From positions 1 through 17,984 of the forward strand of contig JADKIA010000032.1 of the NCBI GenBank assembly GCA_016721465.1: DNA of 17,984 bases, given 5' to 3'. The stretch is from Ideonella sp. GTDB lineage: Bacteria; Pseudomonadota; Gammaproteobacteria; Burkholderiales; Burkholderiaceae_C. Below the pieces are notes generated by a model, which had not been told where the DNA came from, made no database searches, and saw nothing but the letters and a program-made list of their open reading frames with translations. How positions within the stretch are numbered: position 1 is the first letter of the stretch; the number at the start of each line of letters is the position of its first letter. A program made the position numbers and the translations under genes. Of this stretch, positions 8,141 to 15,326 are shown in pieces.

Positions 8141-10693
8141 TCAGGCGCGGGCCACTTTCACGGCGCACTTCTTGAAGTCGGTCTCCTTCGAGATCGGGCA
8201 GGTGGCGTCCAGCGTGAGCTTGTTCACCAGCCGGCCTTCATCGAAGAAGGGCACGAAGATCAAGCCCTTGGGCACCTTGTTGCGGCCCTTGGTCTCCACC
8301 TGCGCGGTGATCTCGCCGCGGCGCGAGGCCACCTTGATCTTCATGCCGCGCTGGATGCCGCGTTGCTGCGCGTCGTCGGGGTGCATGAACACCACCGCTT
8401 CGGGCACCGCGCGGTGCAGCTCGGGCACGCGGCGTGTCATCGAGCCGGTGTGCCAGTGCTCCAGCACGCGGCCGGTGCACAGCCACAGGTCGTATTCCTT
8501 GTCGGGGCTCTCGGCCGCAGGCTGGTAGGGCAGGGCGAAGATGTTGGCCTTGCCGTCCTTGTTGCCGTAGAAGCGCAGGCCCTCGCCGGCCTTCACGTAG
8601 GGGTCGTAGCCTTCGCGGAAGCGCCACAGCGTCTCCTTGCCGTTCACCACCGGCCAGCGCAGGCCGCGCACCTCGTGGTAGACGTCGAAGTCGGCCAGAT
8701 CGTGCGCGTGGCCACGGCCGAATTCGGCGTACTCCTCGAACAGGCCCTTCTGCACATAGAAGCCAAAGGCCTTGGACTCGTCGTTGCTGTAGTCCTTGAT
8801 GTACTTGGCGTTCACCTTGGTCAGGTCGGCGGCCGGGAACTTGTTGACCTTGCCGTTCTTGTAGAGCACGTCGAACAGGGTCTTGCCCTTCAATTCGGGC
8901 TTCTTGGCCAGCAACTCGGCAGGCCACACCTCCTCGATCTTGAAGCGCTTGCTGAACTCCATCATCTGCCACAGGTCCGAGCGCGCCTGGCCTGGCGCGC
9001 TGACCTGCTGGCGCCAGAACTGCGTGCGGCGCTCGGCATTGCCGAAGGCGCCTTCCTTCTCGACCCACATCGCTGCGGGCAGGATCAGGTCGGCGGCCAT
9101 GGCGCTCACCGTGGGGTAGGGGTCGCTCACCACCACGAAGGTGGCGGGGTTGCGCCAGCCCGGGTAGATCTCGCCATTGATGTTGGGCCCGGCCTGCATG
9201 TTGTTGGTGGTGCTGGTCCAGTAGCACTTCAACTTGCCGTCCTTGAGCGCGCGGCTTTGCGCCACGGCGTGCAGGCCGATCTTGTCGGGGATGGTGCCCT
9301 CGGGCAGGCCCCAGATCTCCTCGGTGTGCTTGCGGTGCTCGGGATTGGTGACGACCATGTCGGCCGGCAGGCGGTGCGCAAAGGTGCCCACCTCGCGCGC
9401 GGTGCCGCAGGCGCTGGGCTGGCCCGTTAGGCTGAAGGGGCTGTTGCCCGGCTGGCTGATCTTGCCGGTGAGCAGATGGATGTTGTAGACCATGTTGTTG
9501 GCCCAGGTGCCGCGCGTGTGCTGGTTGAAGCCCATGGTCCACAGGCTCATCACCTTGATCTTCGGGTCGGCGTAGAGCTTGGCCAGGTCGATCAGCTGCT
9601 TGACCGGCACGCCCGACAGTGCACTCACCTTGTCTGCCGTGTACTCGCTGACGAACTTGGCGTATTCGTCGAAATTGATCGGCGTGGAGTCGTTCGGGTT
9701 GGCCTTGGGTTTGCCATCGGCGCCAGGGTAGCCGTTGGCCGTGGCGTCCTTCTCCAGCGCGTGCGCCGGGCGCAGGCCGTAGCCGATGTCGATGGCACCT
9801 TTCTTGAAGTTGACGTTCTTCTTCACGAACTCGGTGTTCACCATCTTGTTGGTGATGAGGTAGTTCGCGATGAAGTTGAGGATGGCCAGATCGGTCTGCG
9901 GCTGAACACCATCCCCAAGTCCGCCAGGTCGAAGCTGCGGTGCTCATAGGTGGACAGCACCGCCACCTTGGAGTTCGGGTTGGACAGGCGTCGGTCGGTG
10001 ATGCGGCTCCACAGCACCGGGTGCATCTCGGCCATGTTGCTGCCCCACAGCACGAAGGCGTCGGCCTGCTCGATGTCGTCGTAGCAACCCATGGGTTCGT
10101 CGATGCCGAAGGTGCGCATGAAGCCGGTGACGGCGCTGGCCATGCAGTGGCGAGCATTCGGGTCGAGGTTGTTGGAGCGGAAGCCCGCCTTCCACAGCTT
10201 GGCGGCGGCATAGCCTTCCCACACCGTCCACTGGCCGGAGCCGAACATGCCCACGCTGGTCGGGCCGTCCTTGGCCAGCGACTCCTTCCACTTGGCGGCC
10301 ATCAGGTCGAAGGCCTCGTCCCAGCCCACCGGCGCGAACTCGCCGTTCTTGTCGTACTTGCCGTCCTTCTTGCGCATCAAGGGCGTGGTCAGCCGGTCCT
10401 TGCCGTACATGATCTTGGCGAGGAAGTAGCCCTTGATGCAGTTCAGGCCACGGTTCACCGGCGCGTCCGGGTCGCCCTGCGTGGCCACCACCTTGCCATC
10501 CTGCACGCCCACCATGACGCCGCAGCCGGTGCCGCAGAAGCGGCACGGCGCCTTGTCCCAGCGCACGGCCACGTCGGCCGCGTTCTGCGCCGCCGCGGGC
10601 GGGTTGGCCGTGCACGACGATGGGGATGCCTGCGGCAGCGGCCGTGGCGGCGAGGGCCTGGGACTTGATGAAATCACGACGATTGGCAGGCAT
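8141..10693 (-). CDS. napA: NapA catalytic subunit of periplasmic nitrate reductase, two frameshifts
   Basis: Molybdenum bis-MGD enzyme reducing nitrate to nitrite in the periplasm. I chose the ATG at 10693 because GGAG lies about 6 bases upstream and it opens the Tat signal MPANRRDFIKSQALA. The N-terminal [4Fe-4S] motif reads CRFCGTGCGVMVG with the fourth Cys in RGLNCIKG. The Mo-ligand Cys is in NARHCMASAVTGF. The C-terminal molybdopterin-dinucleotide domain ends KKCAVKVARA. About 850 codons, the family's size. Two one-base losses break the frame: near 10590-10605 in the signal peptide, and near 9905, where VFS should continue as PQTDLAILNFIANY. The whole 8141-9840 part is clean. Isolated errors in an otherwise perfect enzyme point to sequencing mistakes. 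Confidence 0.96.
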
Positions 10694-10797
10694 CTGGGGC
10701 TCCGTATCCTGGACGTGTAGCGGGACGTGTGGCAAGCATTGAAATTCTTGATCTCGGACAGTTTGCGACGCTGCGCCGCGCTTGTCCTTGAACTGAT

Positions 10798-11009
10798 TCA
10801 ACTTTCGCTTCGAGTAGGGTCAAGCCCGAACGGCGGGCCATGTCGCTGAGGCTGGACCGCCAATCGGTGTAGGCCTCCACCGGCGTGCTGGTGGACGGCG
10901 CATCGGGGCCCGAGTATTCGTACACCAGCGAGGTGTTCAACACTTCGGGCCACATGGCGATTTCGGCCATCGTGGCGGCCGCTGCACGCTCGGGCGTGTC
11001 CTCGACCAC
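10798..11009 (-). pseudogene. napD: napD-like fragment lacking its N-terminal half
   Basis: NapD is the small cytoplasmic chaperone that binds the NapA Tat signal. Here the segment VVEDTPERAAAATMAEIA then WPEVLNTSLVYEYSG matches the second half of NapD in pattern (end of a beta strand, helix, PGVL.aslVY-type strand). The usual start (MNISSLVV-like strand and first helix, about 40 residues) is absent. The fragment begins directly after the stop of the upstream gene in the same frame. The frame stays open to 10674, overlapping napA; a frame change near 10825 would end it at 10798 instead. Its position just before napA supports the call. A deletion in the genome or in the assembly would explain the missing part. 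Moderate confidence. Confidence 0.5.
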
Positions 11010-11015
11010 GGGGTA

Positions 11016-11393
11016 TCAGGCGCCGGCCAGCATCACGTAGATGTCCGTGTCGGCGAACAGGCGTTTCAGGGTTTGAAAGGCGGTGTCGGCCAGCTCGGCG
11101 CCGGCGCAGCGTGTATCGGCGGTGAGCATGACTTCGACTTCGCCTTCACGCACGGTCACGGATTGAACCCAGTGCGTGCCATCCAGCTGGCCGCTGCCCA
11201 GGGCCCGGGCCAATGCGTCGAGGACGGCCTTCACATCGTCTTCGGGGCCATTCAGCGTGGGCGGGCCGCTGCGCGGGCCGAGCGTGAACTTGCAGTCGGG
11301 CCCCAGGCTGCCCTGATGGCACGCGTCACACCCGTTCCCGCCCAGCGCGGCGCGGAGGTTGAGGGCTTGAATCGGGACGACTGGATGTTTCAC
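11016..11393 (-). CDS. Small MIP18/DUF59-like protein, putative Fe-S assembly factor, first gene of the nap operon
   Basis: About 125 residues from a GTG at 11393. A longer start at 11435 is less likely because it overlaps an Fnr-type operator and no start shows a good ribosome site. The second half (WVQSVTVREGEVEVMLTA, a Cys, AELADTAFQTLKRLF, then DTDIYVML) has the beta-beta-Cys-helix-beta pattern of MIP18/DUF59 metal-sulfur assembly proteins. The N-terminal part has NGCDACHQG and a later Cys in GPDCKFTLGP. This looks more like a metal or redox site than a c-type heme because there is no signal peptide. It takes the place napF has in E. coli, so a role in loading clusters into NapA, NapG or NapH is possible. 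That role is inference only. Confidence 0.5.
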   Translation of the reverse strand: MKHPVVPIQALNLRAALGGNGCDACHQGSLGPDCKFTLGPRSGPPTLNGPEDDVKAVLDALARALGSGQLDGTHWVQSVTVREGEVEVMLTADTRCAGAELADTAFQTLKRLFADTDIYVMLAGA

Positions 11394-11428
11394 GGAGTCG
11401 ACTGTGGCCCCGAACGCGGCGCCAGTCC

Positions 11429-11442
11429 TTGACATCGGTCAA
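11429..11442 (-). promoter_or_regulatory. Fnr/Dnr/Nnr-type binding box upstream of the nap operon
   Basis: TTGACATCGGTCAA is a perfect TTGAC-N4-GTCAA palindrome, the form bound by CRP/FNR-family anaerobic regulators. It lies 36 bases before the GTG of the first operon gene. At the usual -41.5 position it would place the transcript start near 11394, which suggests a very short leader or a start codon slightly further downstream. It would couple nap to oxygen or nitrogen-oxide sensing. Confidence 0.6.
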
Positions 11443-11544
11443 CGCACTGAAGGCGTGCATCGCCAGACGCCGTCGATCAAGCGGTGCCGGCCGGTCCCAC
11501 CCGTGCCCGCCTGTACAAAGAAAGCAGGCAATGGGTGCCGCTTT

Positions 11545-11559
11545 GCAAGTGCTTGAGTT
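11545..11559 (+). promoter_or_regulatory. Upstream repeat copy 1, candidate enhancer site of a sigma-54 activator
   Basis: GCAAGTGCTTGAGTT, with a CAAG-TG-CTTG core palindrome, flanked by CTTTG and CAAAG arms (11541-11564). The same sequence with one change recurs at 11666. It lies about 190 bases upstream of the predicted sigma-54 transcript start, a normal enhancer distance. Confidence 0.45.
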
Positions 11560-11665
11560 CAAAGGCTTCTTGCGCGGGGCCCGCTCGGCCGGTGTATGGC
11601 GCGCCTGGCCTTCAGGCCGCCGCGGCGCCGCCGCAAAGCCGAACCATCGGCACCCTGCCAATCGC

Positions 11666-11680
11666 GCAAGTGCTTGATTT
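11666..11680 (+). promoter_or_regulatory. Upstream repeat copy 2, candidate enhancer site of a sigma-54 activator
   Basis: GCAAGTGCTTGATTT differs from copy 1 at one of 15 positions and starts 121 bases after it. It ends about 56 bases before the transcript start predicted from the -24/-12 element. Two matched sites upstream of a sigma-54 promoter are the usual layout for an NtrC-family activator. The rest of the 11443-11767 gap holds no credible gene. Confidence 0.45.
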
Positions 11681-11710
11681 TGTTGCGAATTCTGTCGTGT
11701 GCCCGGGATG

Positions 11711-11726
11711 TGGCACGCCTGATGCA
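11711..11726 (+). promoter_or_regulatory. Sigma-54 (-24/-12) promoter
   Basis: TGGCACGCCTGATGCA matches the consensus TGGCACG-N4-TTGCW at every defined position but one (A for the first T of TTGC). GG and GC are exactly 10 bases apart. The predicted transcript start is near 11737, giving a leader of about 30 bases before the ATG at 11768. The only sigma-54 activator gene in the window lies at the other end of this operon. Confidence 0.75.
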
Positions 11727-11767
11727 ATGAGCCTTGCGACACGACTTTCAATCGACTGGAGCAAATC

Positions 11768-12511
11768 ATGACCGCGCTGCGCAAGATCTTGGTGGTGGAC
11801 GACGACCCCGTGGTCGGCAAGAGCTTTGACCGGGTGTTGACCAACAAGGGTTACGAAGTGGTGATGGCGCACAACGCCGCCGAAGCGCTGGAGCGCATGC
11901 GCAAGAGCGAATACGACGTGGTGTACACCGACATCCGCATGCCGGGCATGGACGGGCTGGAACTGGCCGAGAAGGTCAAGGCGCGTCGCCCCTGGACGCC
12001 GGTGGTGATCGTGACCGGACATGGCACCGTCGACAACGAGCGGCGTGCGATGGACGCCGGCGTGACGGCTTTCCTGCACAAGCCGCTGTCGCCCGAGATG
12101 ATCGAGGACAGCGCGACCGAAGCGCTGCAGCAGGGCATGGCAGCAGGCACGCAACGGGCGCCAGTGGCGGCCGAGGTGGTGCAGCTCGAACCGGCACCGG
12201 TGGCGGTTGAAGCCATCACCCCCGTGCGTGAAAGCCGCCTGAAGAACGTGGCCCTGTTCTTGGCAGCCCCGTTCATCGGCTTGGTCTACGCCGTGTTCAT
12301 GCCCATCGTCGGGCTGGGCGTGCTGGTCTGGATGGCCGGCAAGGAATTGGCCACGCCGCAGCAACGCAGCCGCGTGATGCGTGGCTTGACGATGATGGCC
12401 AAGCTCGCCGCTGCCCCGTTCATCGGCCTGGAGACCTATCGTCATCGGCCCCTTCGTCGCGCTCGGCACGCTGCTCTGGGTGGGATTGTTCGGATCAAGG
12501 CCGCCGAGTAA
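11768..12511 (+). CDS. Response regulator receiver with C-terminal membrane domain
   Basis: About 247 residues. ATG at 11768 with GGAG 6 bases upstream. The CheY-like receiver (about 5-122) has DDD at 11-13, phospho-acceptor D55 in YTDIRMPG, T83 in VTGHG and K105 in HKPLS. After a linker come two copies of one hydrophobic motif: AAPFIGLVYAVFMPIVGLG (about 166-184) and AAAPFIGL then, in the +1 frame, PIVIGPFVALGTLLWVGLF. One extra base near 12435 and one lost near 12491 hide the second copy. The original frame then closes as IKAAE. There is no DNA-binding domain. It is the first gene behind the sigma-54 promoter, so it likely belongs with the cytochrome complex. Tying phosphorylation to a membrane domain is unusual, and its function is unknown. 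Confidence 0.8.
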   Translation: MTALRKILVVDDDPVVGKSFDRVLTNKGYEVVMAHNAAEALERMRKSEYDVVYTDIRMPGMDGLELAEKVKARRPWTPVVIVTGHGTVDNERRAMDAGVTAFLHKPLSPEMIEDSATEALQQGMAAGTQRAPVAAEVVQLEPAPVAVEAITPVRESRLKNVALFLAAPFIGLVYAVFMPIVGLGVLVWMAGKELATPQQRSRVMRGLTMMAKLAAAPFIGLETYRHRPLRRARHAALGGIVRIKAAE

Positions 12512-12573
12512 GCCCGGCCGAGACAAGCGATCGATTGCCAGACACCCCACAGGCAAGCCAAAGAGGTGACACC

Positions 12574-12993
12574 ATGAACGACAAGGTCAGGATCCTGGTG
12601 GTGGATGATGAGGACGTGGTGCGTCGCTGCTACGTCCGCACGCTGGCCAGCGAGCGTTGTGTGGTCGAGACGGCCAGCAACGGCTTCGAGGCGCTGCACG
12701 GATGCAAGATCAGCGCTTCGATGTCGTGCTGCTCGACCTGCGCATGCCCGGCATGGGTGGCATGAACGTCCTGAAGGCGATCAAGGCGCGCTGGCCCCGA
12801 GTGCGAGGTGATCATCATCACCGGCCACCCGATGCTGGAAACCGCCGGCGAATCGTCACGCTCGGCGCGCACGACTTACCTGGCCAAGCCCGTCGGGCCG
12901 GACGAGGTGATCAGCGCGACCAACAAGGCCTTGCTCAACAAGCGCTGGGCCCTGCGCCGCGAACCCTCTCCCGCGCAAGCCCTGATGCATTGA
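12574..12993 (+). CDS. Stand-alone response regulator receiver protein, frameshifted
   Basis: About 140 residues. ATG at 12574 with AAAGAGG 8 bases upstream. The receiver reads VRILVVDDEDVVRR at the start, DVVLLDLRMPGMGGMNVL with the phospho-acceptor Asp in the middle, then VIIITGHPMLE and YLAKPVGPDEV with the conserved Lys. A short basic tail ends LMH. Frame changes occur near 12702 and 12798, and a compensating pair lies near 12853 and 12873. No output domain is present. It follows the membrane receiver by 62 bases and precedes the cytochrome by 186 bases that hold no credible gene. It may act as a phosphate sink, or through protein contact in the pathway that controls this operon. Confidence 0.8.
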
Positions 12994-13179
12994 AGCCGGT
13001 GCGGGGCTCGCCCGTGCGCTGTGAACGACACGCCGCCCGCGGACCACGAATCGACCATGATCCAGACCCAAGACAAGGATTGCGCCGACGTGGTTCTATA
13101 GAGTTTCGTCAAGCGCCGCTCAAACCAGGACACGATCCTGCCCCGGGCAGCGCTGACATCGAAGCGCACAGGAACCACG

Positions 13180-14582
13180 ATGAAGCAAAAGGCCATCTGC
13201 GCAGGGGCGTCGCTCACGCCCTGGTCCAGGGCATGGTTGGTGCCCGGGTTGATCGCGGTGCCCTGTGGGCCCTGGCGCCCGTGGCGCTCGCCGTCGAGTC
13301 CAAGCTCACCAAGGAAGACGAGGCCTGCCTCAGTGCCACGACCACGAGGTCGGCAAGGAGCGTCTTGAGAAGAAACTGGGCGACGGCAAGACCTTGTCGC
13401 TGGACATCTCGAGCCGCGACTTCATCAGGTCGATGCACAACGGCACCAGTTGCGAGGACTGCCACGACAGCCTCGACGGCAAGACCCACGGCAAGGTCAA
13501 GACCGCGCTGGGCAGCCGCCGCGAGCTGTCCAGTCGATGCAGCCCAGCCGCGTCACCTGCCACAAGAAAAGGTCAGCAGTACGACGACGGCATCCATGCG
13601 TCCCAGGTCAAGCAGGGCAGCGACAAGGCCCGCTGTGCTCGGATCGCCACGCGCCGCACACCCTGCGCTCGGTGAAGATCGTCACGCCGATCGAGCAGGT
13701 GCCCTGCGCCAAGTGCCACGACGAGATCTTCCAGGCCTACGCCAAGGATGTGGCATGGCAGGAGCGCATCGCCAAGGGCAAGACCGCGCCGATCTGCGCC
13801 GGATTGCCACCAGGCCCACGACAACAAGGCGGCTTCAATGGGCGATGGGCAGAAGGATGCCTGCCCGGTCTGCCACAAGGACGCGGCGCAGCCTGCACAA
13901 GGACTGGCTGCCCAGCACCGATCTGCACTTCGCGGCCATCTCCTGTCCGGCTGCCACGCCCCCCCACCTCGCAGCGCCGGGTGAACCTGCGGCTGTACGA
14001 CGCGGGCACGCACAAGCAGTTGTCCGAGAAGGTGGGCGTGCCGCGCTTCGTGCAGCGCGCCAACGCGGGCGACACGGCCAACATGGGTCTGGACGAACGC
14101 GCCCTGTGGAGCCTGCTGAGGAATTCAACCAGGACGCCGGCCAGGGCCAGACCGTGTTGCGTGGGCGCCTGGAAGTGCGCTCGGGTGTCGAAGCGCACCA
14201 ACTCACCGAAAAAGGCAAGGCGCTGAAGGATTGCGCCACCTGCCACCAGCAGGGGGCCGAGCCCTTCCAGAGCGTGATCGTCACCATCGCCGGGCCGGAC
14301 GGCCGCCCGCTGCGCCATGGGGTGCAGAAGGAAGTGCTGAGCTCGCTCACTGCGGTGGAATCGGTGCGCGGCTTCTACGCCATCGGCAGCACCCGCATCA
14401 AGCTGCTCGATGTGCTGCTGGTGCTGGTCGTCGCCGGCGCCCTGAGCGTGCCGCTGGGCCACATGACCATCAAGCGCCTGTTCAAGGGTGTGCGCGAGCG
14501 CCGTGCTGCTGAAGCGCTGGCGGCGGCACAGGCGGCGCCCGCCGCGCCGCTTCCGGCGACCCCCGGCAACCCCACGAAGTAG
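13180..14582 (+). CDS. Multiheme c-type cytochrome with C-terminal membrane anchor, frameshifted
   Basis: About 467 codons. ATG at 13180, then a signal peptide whose end (LWALAPVALAVESK) is in another frame. Nine heme sites can be traced: CLSCH 13326 (one base lost), CEDCH 13451, RVTCH 13549 (first Cys replaced), CSDRH 13636 (second Cys replaced), CAKCH 13705, CADCH 13795 (one extra base), CPVCH 13862, CPACH 13944 (one base lost) and CATCH 14232. A single hydrophobic anchor, LLDVLLVLVVAGALSVPLG, lies at about 14400-14456. It is followed by a basic cytoplasmic tail rich in Ala. At least six indels interrupt the frame. With the next gene it should form a membrane quinone:cytochrome oxidoreductase facing the periplasm. 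It resembles the multiheme subunit of Geobacter CbcBA/CbcL-type complexes more than NapC or NrfH. Direction of electron flow is not known. Confidence 0.8.
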
Positions 14583-14593
14583 CGGAGACGACG

Positions 14594-15265
14594 ATGACCA
14601 AGCTCTATGTGAACCCGCTGCCCGTGCGCATCTGGCACTGGACCAACGCCATCGGCTTCGTGCTGCTGATCCTCACCGGCCTGCAGATCCGCTATGTCGG
14701 CCAGTTCGAGGCCTGCTGTCGTTCCTGCAGTGCGGTGGTGCTGCACAACTGGATCGGCTTTGTGCTGATCGCCAACTTCTTCATCTGGCGGGCTTCCCCC
14801 TGTTCACCGACAAGATCAAAGATTCTGCCACCTGAGCTGAGCCCGGTGAAGTACTTCGACCAGCTTCCGCCAGATGCAGTACTACGGCTGGGCGTCTTGG
14901 GAAGTCGGAGCCCGCACCACGTCAGCGTCTACCGCAAGTTCAACGCGCTGCAGAGCATGATGTATCAGATCATCATGATGCTGAGTGGTGCCGCTACGGA
15001 CCGTCACCGGCGTACTGCTGTGGGACGTGGCGCGCTTCGGCACCGTGGTCGAACGCCTGGGCGGCGTGCGCGTGGTGGACACCGTGCACGTGCTGCTGTT
15101 CATCTTCTTCTGCGGCTTCATCATCGTGCACGTGTACCTGGCCAGCCTGGGGCTTACGCTGAAGCGCGCACTTCAAGGCGATGATCACCGGCTACGAGGA
15201 CGTGGACGACAGGGGGGGCCGCCCCAGCGCTGGCCAGCTGGAACGCGCACTGCCTTGCGCCGTAA
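14594..15265 (+). CDS. FdnI/HydC-like diheme cytochrome b membrane subunit, frameshifted
   Basis: Inner-membrane b-type cytochrome expected to exchange electrons with the quinone pool. ATG at 14594, 11 bases after the cytochrome c stop, with GGAG upstream. The four-helix family pattern is visible across frames: RIWHWTNAIGFVLLILTGLQ, VVLHNWIGFVLIANFFIW, then FNALQSMMYQIIMML with TVTGVLLWD, and VHVLLFIFFCGFIIVHVYLA. Conserved His residues in helices 1, 2 and 4 would bind two hemes b. The C-terminus HFKAMITGYEDVDDR is typical of this family. Indels lie near 14720, 14800, 14870, 14990, 15170 and 15215. The stop at 15263-15265 is my best choice but depends on the last one. No dehydrogenase subunit is nearby, so the partner is the multiheme cytochrome. 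Confidence 0.8.
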
Positions 15266-15315
15266 CGCCCGCCGGCCTGGCGGGCGCCCGCGGCGTTTGT
15301 CCATACTTTTTTTTT
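15266..15315 (+). terminator. Stem-loop and T9 tract after the cytochrome b gene
   Basis: CGCCCGCC and GGCGGGCG pair perfectly around a GGCCT loop (15266-15286). A run of nine T occurs at 15307-15315, about 20 bases after the stem. A second inverted pair, CCGCGGCG and CGCCGCGG, encloses the T run. The separation of stem and T run is larger than in a canonical terminator, but the site is the convergent junction between two operons, where one is expected. Confidence 0.45.
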
Positions 15316-15326
15316 GGCGCCGCGGC

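Noticed and set aside
7198..9430. Long plus-strand open frames over napG and napA
   Set aside because: They are antisense shadows with His/Ala/Gly-rich translations and no recognisable family features.
11300..11345. CDACHQG in the first nap-operon protein as a c-type heme site
   Set aside because: The protein has no signal peptide or membrane anchor and its second half looks like a cytoplasmic DUF59-type fold.
11429..11677. Small plus-strand gene in the nap/receiver intergenic region
   Set aside because: Arg/Ala-rich translation with no ribosome site. It overlaps the operator and both upstream repeats, so a regulatory reading is better supported.
12657..14582. A single 641-residue receiver-cytochrome fusion
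   Set aside because: The open frame joins pieces of two genes only because of indels. The receiver has its own stop at 12993 and the cytochrome its own start and signal peptide at 13180.
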